A stretch of 64,000 nt of DNA from Macrothele yani (taxonomy: Eukaryota; Arthropoda; Arachnida; Araneae; Macrothelidae), in contig CM077013.1 of the NCBI GenBank assembly GCA_039090855.1, forward strand, positions 134,747,240 through 134,811,239, in the 5' to 3' direction. The translations under genes and the position numbers were made by a program. Positions 44,782 to 55,972 of this stretch are shown piece after piece (position 1 is the stretch's first letter; each line of letters starts with the position of its first letter). A model generated the notes under the pieces. The model searched no databases. It saw only the letters and a list, made by a program, of their open reading frames with translations, and was not told where the DNA came from.

Positions 44782-44962
44782 TTTTAACAGATCCAGACCT
44801 GCTAACCTCTCAGAACCAAAAAAACGTAACACTCAGATAGAAAAATCGTAACACGGCGCATGCTGATAATTTTTTTAACAGATCCAGACCTGCTAACCTC
44901 TCAGAACCAAAAACGTAACACTCAGATAGAAAAATCGTAACACGACGCATGCTGATAATTTT
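44782..44962. repeat. 91-bp tandem duplication at an element end
   Basis: Two nearly identical 91-bp units (landmark CAGACCTGCTAACCTCTCAG at 44794 and 44885). They contain the presumed left terminus of the element 44794-47009 together with its flank TTTTAACAGATC. Confidence 0.92.
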
Positions 44963-45239
44963 TGAAGTCTATTTCAGCTATATAAATTCTTGATGATGAG
45001 AATGTAGGGATTTTTCCCTACATCAAAGTTTTATTGAGAAACTAATTAAAATATAATCAACAAACACTTTAATGTTGTTAATTATTAGAAAAAAAAATTA
45101 CGATTACGGGAGAAATCCTCACTTCGCCTAACTTCCATTTTCAGAAATTTTGAGAGGCGGAAAACTTTCATCTTAGGAGGTCTGCAGGATGGTTTAATCG
45201 GGTTCTGGGAATGTCGGTTTTGTCTGCAGGACCAAAATA

Positions 45240-46670
45240 AATCTGTGATGTGCATCGGCCGTCGCTGCGATTCTGCTACGAGGATGAGTACAAAATAAAC
45301 CTGCGATGTACGTCGCCGCGATTCTTCTACGGGGATGAGTACAAAATAAACCTACGATGTACGTCGGCCGTCGTCGCTATTCTACTACGGGGATGAGTAC
45401 AAAATAAACCTGCGATGTACGTCGCCGCGATTCTTCAACGGGGATGAGTACAAAATAAACCTGCGATGTACGTCACCGCGATTCTTCAACGGGAATGAGT
45501 ACAAAATAAACCTACGATGTACGTCACCGCGATTCTTCAACGGGGATGAGTACAAAATAAACCTGCGATGTACGTCGCCGCGATTCTTCAACGGGGATGA
45601 GTACAAAATAAACCTACGATGTACGTCACCGCGATTCTTCAACGGGGATGAGTACAAAATAAACCTGCGATGTACGTCGCCGCGATTCTTCAACGGGGAT
45701 GAGTACAAAATAAACCTGCGATGTACGTCACCGCGATTCTTCAACGGGGATGAGTACAAAATAAACCTACGATGTACGTCACCGCGATTCTTCAACGGGG
45801 ATGAGTACAAAATAAACCTGCGATGTACGTCGCCGCGATTCTTCAACGGGGATGAGTACAAAATAAACCTGCGATGTACGTCGCCGCGATTCTTCAACGG
45901 GGATGAGTACAAAATAAACCTACGATGTACGTCACCGCGATTCTTCAACGGGGATGAGTACAAAATAAACCTGCGATGTACGTCGCCGCGATTCTTCAAC
46001 GGGGATGAGTACAAAATAAACCTGCGATGTACGTCGCCGCGATTCTTCAACGGGGATGAGTACAAAATAAACCTACGATGTACGTCACCGCGATTCTTCA
46101 ATTGGAGGTTTAACGACCACCGTGAGCAACGCAATGGGCTATAAGCAGTCGCCGCGTCCCTAATTTAGGGTCACTGGTTCTTCAAAGGGAGAGAGCCAGT
46201 GCCGTAAAATAAACACAACATCCATGTACGTCACCGCGATTCGAACCCGGACCCCTTCAACGGACGAATGATCAGAGGCCAACGCCTTAAACCACTACGC
46301 CACCGGGCGTCGCCGCGATTCTTCAACGGGGATGAGTACAAAATAAACCTACGATGTACGTCACCGCGATTCTTCAACGGGGATGAGTACAAAATAAACC
46401 TGCGATGTACGTCGCCGCGATTCTTCAACGGGGATGAGTACAAAATAAACCTACGATGTACGTCACCGCGATTCTTCAACGGGGATGAGTACAAAATAAA
46501 CCTGCGATGTACGTCGCCGCGATTCTTCAACGGGGATGAGTACAAAATAAACCTGCGATGTACGTCGCCGCGATTCTACAACGGGGATGAGTACAAAATA
46601 AATCTGCGATGTACGTCACCACGATTCTTCTACGGGGATGAGTACAAAATAAATCTGCGACGTACATCGT
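45240..46670. repeat. 51-bp minisatellite, about 24 units, interrupted by a SINE
   Basis: The unit is CGATTCTTCAACGGGGATGA followed by GTACAAAATAAACCTGCGAT and GTACGTCGCCG, 51 bp. Neighbouring units alternate between ACCTGCGATGTACGTCGCCG and ACCTACGATGTACGTCACCG types. As 51 is divisible by three, the array is open in both directions, with a 17-residue period (GDVHRRFILYSSPLKNR on the minus strand). No start context, splice signal or family similarity supports a real protein. Confidence 0.95.
46101..46308 (-). mobile_element. tRNA-derived SINE (family 1), chimaeric with the minisatellite
   Basis: Minus-strand copy inside the 51-bp array. Body landmarks are clear, but several places carry minisatellite-like bases: CATGTACGTCACCGCGATTCG where family members have CATGCCTCACCGGGATTCG, GGTTCTTCAAAGGGAG for GGTTCCAGGGAAGGGAG, and CCTTCAACGGACG for CCTTACGGACG or CCTTTCGGACG. 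There is no A tail; both ends pass directly into array units. Confidence 0.88.
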
Positions 46671-47119
46671 TCTTCGCGAGAGAAAAAAAATTACGATTAC
46701 GGAAAAAAATCCTCACTACGCCTAACTTCCGTTTTCGGAAATTTTTAAAAGGCGGAAAACTTGCATCTATGATAGGGTGTCTGCAAGATGGTTTAATATG
46801 GCTCTGGGGATGTCATTTTTGTCTGCAGGACCAAATCTGCGACGTACGTCGCCGCGATTCTGCTACAAGGCTTGTGTCTGAAAAGGGAAAAAAATGGGGG
46901 AAAACATTACTTTAAAAAAATCGTATTGTTGGCTGCAAAATCGTATTACCGTACTGCCGCATGATTTATCGTTCTAAATACGATAAAATCGTAACAGTTG
47001 GCAGGTCTGCAGATCCAATCCTTTTGAAAACCCTCAGTTGTGTTTAATCGCATTCCTCCCAGCTTCATCCTGTCGCCGCACACTCTCAATTGTGTGTCTC
47101 TTTGTTGGGGGGGGGGGGG

Positions 47120-47765
47120 GTTAGCGACGACCGTGAGCACCTCAATGGCCTATAAAGTAGTCACCTGTCCCAAATTTAGGACCATAGTTCCAGAAAAGAG
47201 GGAGAGCCAGTGACGAAAGACAAACACACCATCCGTGCCTCACCCGGAATTCACACCCGAACCTATCACGGAAGAATAATTAGAAGACAGCGCTTAAGGT
47301 GGTTCAACCTAAAATCTGTGCCTTATGTTTCCAATGGTAAAACTTCTTCACATATTTTCTTCGCAATTAATGTATTCCCAAGCATGAAACTTTGTACACC
47401 GATGAAACTAACTTTAAGTTATAGCATGGGATACTTAATACTTGCTAAAATATAACCATAAGCAAGCAATGCAACATTTTTTGTCTACTGACGTCATTAA
47501 TGTACAGGTCGCGCCATATATTAACATGTCTAAACATTACTCAAAGAAAAATGATTGATTTTTAATATAATTGTGGTAATGTTTTTGCAAGTATTAAGTA
47601 CCCATGCTATAACTTAAAGTTAGTTTTATCGATATGCAAATTTTCATTCTTGGGAATACATTAATTGCGAAGAAAATATGTAAATAAGTTTTACCATTGG
47701 AAACATAAGGCAGAGATTTTAGGTGGACCCACCTTAAACCGCTACATCACTGCGGAGTGTGGGTG
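47120..47765 (-). mobile_element. tRNA-derived SINE (family 1), old copy split by a MITE
   Basis: Diverged minus-strand copy: the body begins TTAGCGACGACCGTGAGCAC after a G run that replaces the T tail. It continues to GCGCTTAA at 47297 and resumes at 47734 with TTAAACCGCTACATCACTGCG. The 436 bases between are a foldback MITE. The head is too degenerate for a functional promoter. Confidence 0.82.
47298..47733. mobile_element. Foldback MITE with TTAA target duplication
   Basis: Both ends begin GGTGG. The two arms of about 140 bases are inverted copies; shared blocks include CTTATGTTTCCAATGGTAAA, CGCAATTAATGTATTCCCAA and CTAACTTTAAGTTATAGCAT on the left, and their complements on the right. TTAA occurs at 47294-47297 and 47734-47737; removing the element and one TTAA restores the SINE. 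TTAA targeting suggests a piggyBac-type mobiliser, though the GGTGG ends are not the usual ones. Confidence 0.85.
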
Positions 47766-48599
47766 GCACAAATATGTTGAACTACATTTTCTCGAACTCC
47801 ATTCTTTTGCAAACTGCGAATGTGTTGAAAAATGTAACATACGTAAGAATGCAAGGAAATAAAAAGAAAAAGCAATGGTATCTAATCATCTGCTTTCCTC
47901 AACTTTGCAGTCATGAAGAAACAAAAACATTCGTGAAAACAGTCTAATGCTTCAAAAAGAAAACAAACATTCTAACGTGTAGAGAAACAGATTCAAAATC
48001 TCTGCTGGGTGTATTCAGCAACTTTAAACACATCTAAATAGATTTTTATATCCAATTTTGCCAACACTCCAGACGCGAACGACGTTCAACGATATAACAT
48101 ATGAAGGAAGTTGAGATCCCAGTATGGTTGTCATTTGTCGGCATTGTAGCAATCTACGCGGCTTGTAATTCACGCGGCTGTGCTGAACAATGTAATGGTT
48201 TTAAGAGATCCTATTTTCTGACAATATTTTTCATTACACCAGTGGTGCATTTATTCACAAGAACGCTTGACAAGCAGATTTTTTCATAGTTCCAAATAAT
48301 AAGAAAAGCTAACTAAATGCATAAAACCATATTAAGACGTAGCACAAAATTAATTTTGTGGTGAAGCCATTTTTCAATTTTTTGTACTACACACAGTGTG
48401 CGCATTGTTCGTCATAGTGAATGAAACCAGTCACAAACAAACACAAATAGCCCTGATTTCTAGAATCAGTAAAAACATCCACAAGTAAAAATAGCTATTT
48501 ACGCCCACTAGCAACAGAAACGAATCATGAAAAATAGTGAATTGTTCACAAAACGTTCCTCGTAGCGGAAGATATCAGATGCAAAAGAAATTCTTCAAA
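47766..48599. other. Unassigned stretch
   Basis: Non-coding, no repeat recognised. Short open frames are without motifs. Confidence 0.4.
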
Positions 48600-48601
48600 T
48601 A

Positions 48602-50031
48602 CACTGGCGGAAAGTGAAAAAAGGACACCAAGAAGGAGACGTCTGATACCAACGAAATTTATACAGCATAATAACGGAATACAGAGGATAACGTGATCAA
48701 AACATTATGGCAAAATACAGCTGTATTTGCTGGTAAACTGAAAAATAACATTTCCATGTAACATGGTTAGTACGAGGTTGAACCGCCATGAACTGCGTCA
48801 CACTGTGCAATTCTGGCATGGAGTCTGTCGTACAGATGTTGGATGTAATTTTGGGGTATTGAGTTCCAAGCATCCTCAACCTGGATGCGTAAATCGGGGA
48901 TGGTTGTGGCTGGCCATGGAGACCGGATAAGTCGTTGTCCCATAAAATCCCACACGTGCTCAATGGGGGACAAATTCGGTGAACGTGCAGGCCATGGAAG
49001 TTGTCTCACACCCTGAAGTGCATGTTGCGTTGCACGTGCCGTGTGTGGGCATGCGTTATCTTGCTGGAAAACATCACGATGGACCGACCTTACAAATGGC
49101 ACAACAACGGACTGAATGATGTTGTTGATGTAGGAGGGGCTGTTTAACGTACCCGATACAAACACTAGTTGTGTACGGGAGTGATAGCTGATCGCTCTCC
49201 ACACCAGGAGACCAGGTGTAGGCCCTGTGTATCGCTGGGGGATGCAAGAAGGGTGGAGACGCTCCCCTGTGCGTCTGCGAACACGCATACGGCCATCGGA
49301 GGCTCCCAAGCAGAATCTGCTTTCATCACTGAACACGACAGATCGCCATTGCGTTCTCCAGTGCAGACGTTGGCGACACCACTACAGCCGTTCCTGACGG
49401 TGGGCTGGAGTCAGAGGTACACATGCCAGAGGCACACGTGCACGTAGTCCTGCATCCAGTAGACGGTTGCGGATTGTTCGCACAGTCACCTCAGGTGCAA
49501 CGGCAGCTCGGATTTGCGTCGCAGTGGATGTTCTGCTTGACATCGTCGCTCTTCTTATGCGTCGATCGGTCCGCTCATCAGTCCGTCTGTGACTCCCGGT
49601 TCCACGTCTTCTCGAATGTTCCTCAGACCATCTACGCCACCATCGTACTACTACCGATACTTCTCGTCCAATTCGCTCCGCAATACGACGATACGACCAC
49701 CCGGCCTCGCGGAGTCAGACTAGACGACCTCGCTCAAAGTCCGATAACGGCTGAAATCGTACACGTATCCCATGTCCAGGCATTGCAGCTTCTTCAGGGT
49801 TTTCGCACGTGTCCGTACGCCGAGGACTGATTACATTCACTACGCCGTACTCCTTAAATACCACCGAAGATAATTTGCATATTATGCCGTGCTGTGGCGG
49901 AAGCGCTCACCGGTTGGTCCCGAAATTAACATCACACCTACGTAAACTCGACCCCATTAACAATGCGTGAAGTAAATTTCATGATCGTCCGCCAATTCCT
50001 TCTTGGTGTTCTTTTTCACTTTCCGCCAGTG
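48602..50031 (-). mobile_element. Complete Tc1-like element (family T1)
   Basis: 1430 bp with terminal inverted repeats CACTGGCGGAAAGTGAAAAA at both ends and TA duplications at 48600-48601 and 50032-50033. The transposase is on the minus strand. It is the reference copy for the disrupted element at 15588-23065. Confidence 0.93.
48767..49783 (-). pseudogene. Tc1-like transposase, 338 codons with two in-frame stops
   Basis: The cut-and-paste transposase of a Tc1 element binds the terminal repeats through two helix-turn-helix domains and cuts with a DDE triad. From the ATG at 49783 the frame stays in register to the TAA at 48769. N-terminal: MPGHGIRVRFQPLSDFERG; second helix region VTVRTIRNRLLDAGLRARVP; catalytic blocks VVFSDESRF, FQQDNACPH and SPNLSPIEHVWD keep both Asp and the Glu. 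Two in-frame stops interrupt it: TGA at 49717-49715 and TAG at 49384-49382 (in minus orientation). Length and domain order are normal, so these stops seem to be the main defects. Both recur in copy 1 at 21890-22903. Confidence 0.92.
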
Positions 50032-50924
50032 TAGAACACACAGAAGAACCGATGTGGAGGAAAGCCGCAATGTAACTTCACGCACCCAAGCAGCAAAGCT
50101 GTGCCGTATTTGGAAAAAAAGGACGCGAAATATTCCTAATGAGAGGGGTCCGACAAAGACACCCGGGGACACAGGGCCAGGGAAATGGTGAGGCCCCATC
50201 GGAACAAAATAAAATTTTCACAAAGGTATACTGCTGGAGATGCCACTTGGCACACACGATACGACACATAAGTATCCTATTTAATCATATTTCTTTCTAT
50301 ATTACTTTTGCATCAAATGAAGCAGCTATTTCATATTTAATCTCATATAGCAAATCCGACAGAATAAAAGTTTGAAAATCGTAGAATTGAATTACTAATT
50401 TACAAATCTGTAATGATAGTTTTAAGCAGTCTTAGAATTCGTAAAAGAATTACGAAAAATTGATTGTGATCTTGAAGTGGGGCACCAGGCTTCAGAGAAA
50501 AGTCGCAAACGGTTTTGTGAAAACTGAACTACTCCTTTAAAGAAAGCATTGAAGATTGGCTGATAAGAGAGAACAATAAAACCCTACATAAAATATTACC
50601 TGCACAGTCAATAATAATAATAATGAAAAGAAGTTCAACAATGATATGGTCATTTCCAAAACAATGTTAAAAAGACGGAGGCCCATGCGCTGCGTATCTG
50701 TAATCAGGCATTGATGACGAGGAGTACCTTACCACGAAAGCATTTTTCCAAAAGACATTTAGGATCTGAGATATTTCAAGCACAAATGCACATACGCCGG
50801 AGTCTTCAGAAATGTGAATTCTGAAAAATTAGAAAATATGGAAGAAATATTATTCATGTCGAAAAGGTATGCGATGAAATGGAATTTTTTTTATACAATA
50901 TGGCTTCTAGAGGCAGAGATCGTT
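50032..50924. other. Unassigned stretch
   Basis: No gene or repeat recognised. Short open frames on both strands at 50003-50269 are partly read through the Tc1 terminus and lack support. Confidence 0.4.
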
Positions 50925-51660
50925 TTTTACGCATTCCAACCGTAGGTTGAAGAAGCGTGTATGCTCCAGCTTTGTCCGTCCGCCTGTCTGTCTGTCTGTC
51001 TGTACGATGACTCGCGTAAAAATGATTCGATTTCGATGAAATTTTAGTGTGTGGTAGGGGACAACGTAGGGACGAACCCTATTGAAAATGGGGGAAATGG
51101 GATCAAAGATCAGGATATAGGAGCGGAATCCATTCCAACGCCCTTATGCGTCATAACTTACGCAAAAATGCTGCGATTGCAACAAAACTTTATCATGTTG
51201 TTCTGGAGGTATATTGAACCAGTTCTGTTGAATATCATCGAAATGGGTACACAGGTCAGGGGACACAAGAACAAGATTTATTCCACAGCCATTATCCTCA
51301 TAACTTGACTAAAATGCTTCTATTGCGACAAAACTTTAGTATGTTGTTCCCGAGGTATACTGAACCAATTCTGTTAAATATCATCGAAATGGGATCAAAG
51401 GTCAAGGCACAGGAGCGAAATTTATTCCACAGCCATTATCCTCATAACTTGACTAAAAATGCATCTATTCCGACAAAACTTTAGTATGTTGTTCTGGAAG
51501 TATACTGAACCAATTCTGTTTAATATCTGCGAAAAGGGGTCAAAGATCAGGGCACAGGAGCGAGATTTACTCCACAGCGATTACCCTCATAACTTGAGTA
51601 ATGATTTCTGGTATGTTGGAAAGCGTACCATAATCAATGCATTGCATGATATTACTAACT
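50925..51660 (+). repeat. REP-A interspersed repeat, copy 4
   Basis: Starts with the terminal block GCATTCCAACCGTAGGTTGA and contains (CTGT)n-like GTCTGTCTGTCTGTCTGT near 50985. It has three degenerate ~110-bp sub-repeats with GGGGTCAAAG/GATCAGG and CCACAGCCATTATCCTCATA, and ends GCATTGCATGATATTACTAA. Longest copy in the window. Confidence 0.82.
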
Positions 51661-51749
51661 TTTTACATATAGACCTAGCACAAGAACTGCTCACTGTTTA
51701 AAGAGCATAATATTCTCAATCTTTCCCATGCGAGTGGCGTACAGCACAC

Positions 51750-52502
51750 TAAAACATTTTATGAAATTCATCAGCCACTTTCTGCGATTTCTTTCGTGAA
51801 TTAAATATTAAAATTTTTAAATTATAAAATTTTTAATATTAATATTTCTTTCGTGAATTAATATATGTGATATAAACTTTTCCAAGAAACGACTGAAAAA
51901 ACCCTGAATTTAGCGAATTTTTTCGTACGCCAGAAAAATTCCGAATTTTCAGAATTGTTTCCGAAATTCCTTTCTTATATCGACGGTAATTTACCGTTTT
52001 CAAGATGTGTTGACGGGATTTTCTGAATTTTCAGAAACTTTTCAGCAATTCTTTTCTTGTATTAACTGAAAAATTTAATTTTCACTTTTTCCGTATCCAT
52101 ATGACGAAAAACAGGAGAGATTCACGTGAACACTTGAGGGGTTTGATTAACTGTTAGATTTCAATAGTCTATCGAAGTATTTGATTTTGAAGTTGTGTAG
52201 CCAGATCAGATATTGCGGAGAGTATATCGCATGAATTTTGATTACTATGGCGCAGGGCATTTCTTTTCGTCTTCCCCCTTTTGTGCACCAGCTATTATAT
52301 ATTGTGCTACCATAAGAAACCGGGTACTTAATTTATTCTACAGGTGACTGTACGATGTCTATGCATCTATCTGTCTGTGGAATCCTTAAGACAAAAGCTA
52401 TATAGCTGTCAAGAGTACATTTTATATTTAGAAGTTCTGTGAAATAATATTATAAAACAGTACATTGCATTTTCTCTTAAAGATAATTGAAAGTTATTTT
52501 CA

Positions 52503-52536
<34 letters not shown>

Positions 52537-52860
52537 ATCTCAAACTCCAAATCATTCTGATACTTCGAAAAATCACGATGAAAAAAATACGTAATTTGTA
52601 ATAAGAGCTCCTACAAAAAAAAAAAAAAAAAAAATTACAAACTTATTCAAAAAAAAATAAACCCTAATAGAAAATAAATTACTAAATCAGTTGTATTATG
52701 AAAAAAAAAAAAATCATTTCCCTTGAACGTGAGTCGGATTCCTGTGACTTTTTGGCTCAGTGGTTAAGAGGCGTGGCTCCAACCCAAACGACCCGGGCTA
52801 GATTCACAGCACAGGCGCAAAAGGATTGTCTCGCATAAGGGCTGAAATACATATCCAGCG
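51750..52860 (+). repeat. REP-B unknown repeat with tRNA-like end, copy 1
   Basis: Matches 62640-63640 in reverse complement over about 1 kb. Shared landmarks are TTTCTTTCGTGAATTAAAT, AATTTTCAGAAAC, CATGAATTTTG, GAAACCGGGTA, ACGATGTCTATG, GACAAAAGCTAT and two long A runs (52505-52534, 52615-52633). Near the end (52747-52830) is a tRNA-like segment with A box TGGCTCAGTGG and a degenerate B box GGCTAGATTC. No coding capacity is seen. I do not recognise the family. Confidence 0.75.
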
Positions 52861-53590
52861 TGTTGGATTTTGCGAAATTTCTGTCTAAATACGGAAACAC
52901 TTGAAACGGACTTTTCTGAAATTAACGGAATTACTGACTACGGAAAAGCTGTAAAAATACGGGTTAGGAAAAACTGGTACTTTTAAAAAGGAAATTTCGT
53001 TAAAAGAACGAAACTTACCTGTAACTTTGCTGCACAGAAATTTCCCGTGAATTCACACTACTTATTTTTTACAGTGTACAAAACGAATTTTTTCAACAGG
53101 ACAAGTAGAAGTGGAGATACAGTTGCAAACAGAAATACAGATTGACGCCACGCCGCTTAGCTTCAGAACTGTGCATTATGAAAATCCAAAGTTATGTGCA
53201 AATTACATGCAGTTTCGTCTTCAAATGATGTTTTCACGCTGGAAGGGGCTTAAATTAACATTGTATTTCCCCCAGTATATCTATCTTCGTATTCGAGTCA
53301 GACTTAAAATCGTTATGCGTCGGATAAAGCTCGCGATGAATATTTTTCATGTCATTTCTAATTTTTTGTAAAGCACAATTTGTCCAGCAGAGGGCGTAAA
53401 GGGATATCTACATTTCAAAAAAAGACTGAAAAAAATTTCCTTCTTGGTAAGACCACTCATTGCAAAAAAAAAACCTTTGATGCGCATTTCCATCTACACA
53501 CACAAACTCCAGCTTTCCAGGGTCAGCAAATGCATATTTTAGTTTTCTCGAAACGCAAAGACCAAAATTTGCTATTCTTAGGCAGAGTAT
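52861..53590. other. Unassigned stretch
   Basis: AT-rich with repeated ACGGAAA-type words at 52890-52950, similar in style to REP-B. The frame at 53111-53371 (86 codons) has no recognisable domain. Confidence 0.4.
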
Positions 53591-53813
53591 GCCGCCCCTG
53601 TGGCGCAGTGGTCTAATCGCTGGCGTATGACCATTCGGCCGAGAAGGGTCCGGGTTCGAATCCCGGTGAGGCATGGATGTTGTGTTTGTCTTACGGCACT
53701 AGCTCTCGCCTTTCCCTGGAACCAGTGGCTTGAAATTAGGGACGGGCGACTGCTTATAGCCCATTGAGTTGCTCACAGTGGTCGTTAAACCTTCAAAAAG
53801 AAAAAGAAAAAAG
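53591..53813 (+). mobile_element. tRNA-derived SINE (family 1), full length
   Basis: Plus-strand copy with A box TGGCGCAGTGG and B box GGTTCGAATCC intact. It ends CCTTCAAAAAGAAAAAG with an A-rich, G-interrupted tail. No clear target duplication. Confidence 0.92.
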
Positions 53814-54752
53814 ATATGTGCGTTATGTACTCTGTTCAGAATTAAATTCGAGAGTGGTGTTACGGGAATTTATCGTCGTTATAAGAACTTCAAGTTTTTT
53901 ACGGCTATGCGTTTAGTTTCTTTCAAGCTTGCGGGGAAACTACGTCGTAATAAAGAATGAAAACCCATCTTGTGTTTTTCGAAGGGGAAGGACATATTCA
54001 GCTAAGCGTTCACGGAAAACATACAAGAAAGTCAACAAAAAGAAAATGCTAAATTCCGAAGCAAAAGAAGTGTTGAAAATGGAGAAGTCAAGTATATAAA
54101 ACGATGCATTTGTTTCTACTTCCTATGTTATGGTTAGGAAAACATTCTGTGGTGCTGAAACATTATGCGCGCTCCTGAATGTCACTGCTTTTCTAAACTA
54201 TGTTTCTACATTTTAAAGAAATAAAAAGTAGCGAGAAAAGTTTAGACCGAAAGCACTGACCTGAAGCAAAAGCCAGAGGTGCGTCCATTTCTTTCACAGA
54301 AACTTTTCCCACGAAATGACGTCACGATGTCAGAATACTGCTTTGTTGGAATTCCGAAGTTTTTTTTTTTTTTGCTTTTTTTGAATGAGCTTTAGGAGAA
54401 TGAAGAAGCAAGGTGCACCGCACTCGGCCTTCAGCGCAGAGTGAAAAACAGGGAACAGGGAGCAGATTAGGGGGACGGGGAAGCTACAGAGATCGAATAC
54501 CATAAAACCTACCTGGCAATCCCTATTCAGCGGATCGCCCACCCCACTTACCACTTGAACCTTTTTCGCCAGCACGAATTCTTTGTGTTATCTCTTCAAC
54601 AAGTGCAGTCATTGTAACTCAAAAGATTTACTTGGTGATTCCTCTTCGCATTATGACCTTTTGAGTGACGCATGGGCATTCAAAAACGAATGTATTTCCA
54701 AAAACAACGTAGGATATGGAATTAAAATTTTGAAATTAAAGCGAAGCTATTC

Positions 54753-54789
<37 letters not shown>

Positions 54790-54978
54790 GTGCTCAAAAA
54801 AAAAAAAAATTAAAGGAAAATTTACATAAACGTGTATTGCTGCCGATGTAAAATAATGCTCTGAAAATTAACGAACATGCAAATTTCGCTACGCGAAACA
54901 CTATCCAACATTTAATTTGGCCTCGGGGAAGCCGGAATAGGCAAATTAGAAAAATTCCCTACTAAAAAGAAGAGCTAG
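53814..54978. other. Unassigned stretch with (CA)n run
   Basis: Contains a (CA)n microsatellite at about 54755-54786 and short T and A runs. No gene or known repeat recognised. Confidence 0.4.
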
Positions 54979-55192
54979 TTTTTCTTTTTGGAGGTTCAAC
55001 GACCACCGTGCGCAACATGATGAGATATAAGCAGTCCGTCGTCCCTAATTTAGGGCCACCGGTTTCAAGGAAGAGAGAGAGAGCCAGGGCCGTATAAGAC
55101 AAACACAACATCCACACCTGATCGGGATTTGAAATCAGATACTTCTCGGAGGAATGGCCAGAAGCCAGCACTTAACCACTGCGCCATCGGGT
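54979..55192 (-). mobile_element. tRNA-derived SINE (family 1), old diverged copy
   Basis: Minus-strand copy with many substitutions. The body keeps GGTTCAACGACCACCG and CCCTAATTTAGGG. The B-box region reads GGGATTTGAAATC in plus orientation, so the promoter is degraded. The head ends near GCGCCATCGGG. Confidence 0.85.
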
Positions 55193-55972
55193 GTAACAGC
55201 CAGAGTCTGAGCGTATGCCTGAGAGTCTACGGCTGTCGTAAGCAACTCTTTCTTTCATACGGCTGTCGTAAGCAACTCTTCCTTTCATACGTTGTCACGA
55301 AGACATCGTATGAATAATTTTCTGCGGCAGCTGATCGATTAGTGAGATGGAAGCACGTCAGTTTCGGACGGAAGTTTCCAGAGCTGGAAAACACAATGTA
55401 AACGGTTTTAACAGGCAGCTGTTCATTGTCGACCAGGGCAAGGCCGTCCCAAAGTCACAACTACTGCAAACGATCGCTATGTGAATCTGACTGCAAAGAT
55501 GAAACAGAAACGTCCGCTGAGCAACTCTTTGGAGCTTTCAGCAGCTACAGAAACGAGGACTTCAAGAATTTTGAGAGTTTCCATCTTGTTTGCACAGTTC
55601 CTGTACTATATCTTTAGATACTACTCTGTTCCACATTCCTCTATTTCATATCCATGTGTCATTGTAATGGATCTACATATCAGCGCAAACTGTTGAGGAG
55701 TCGTTGCACTAACTGCATTGCTGTCAGTGATGACCATACTCCATACCAAAAATACCGCGCGACTTAGGAAAAAGATTTTGAATGTTGTCCCATGGACTGC
55801 TCTTTCATGTAAATTCAAATACGGTGTGAACACATGCAAATTATAATATTATGATTTACTTCTGCTTGAGTTACATAAGGATATGCTTTACCAAATTTCA
55901 TTGAATTGCCTATTAAATGCTTCGCGAGTTATGTATGAATTTATAAATTATATTTAAATTTTGAGCACTAGT
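55193..55972. other. Unassigned stretch with a 30-bp direct repeat
   Basis: TACGGCTGTCGTAAGCAACT followed by CTTTCTTTCA occurs twice in tandem at about 55228-55288. No gene recognised; frames at 55426-55839 lack motifs. Confidence 0.45.

Larger units (their letters stand above)
44794..47009. mobile_element. Candidate non-autonomous DNA transposon carrying a minisatellite
   Basis: Left end CAGACCTGCTAACC and right end (reverse complement) CAGACCTGCCAACTG form short inverted ends, each followed internally by sequence rich in TCGTAA/TTACGA. CAGATCC occurs immediately outside both ends (44788-44794 and 47010-47016, overlapping by one base on the left), suggesting a 7-8 bp target duplication and a hAT-like origin. 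Most of the interior is a 51-bp minisatellite. Blocks around it (45087-45240 and 46680-46835) are direct repeats of each other. No transposase is visible. Confidence 0.5.

Noticed and set aside
45385..46915. Long repetitive open frames (up to 249 codons) in both directions
   Set aside because: The 51-bp period is a multiple of three and lacks stops, so any frame stays open. No start context, splice sites or known repeat family fit.
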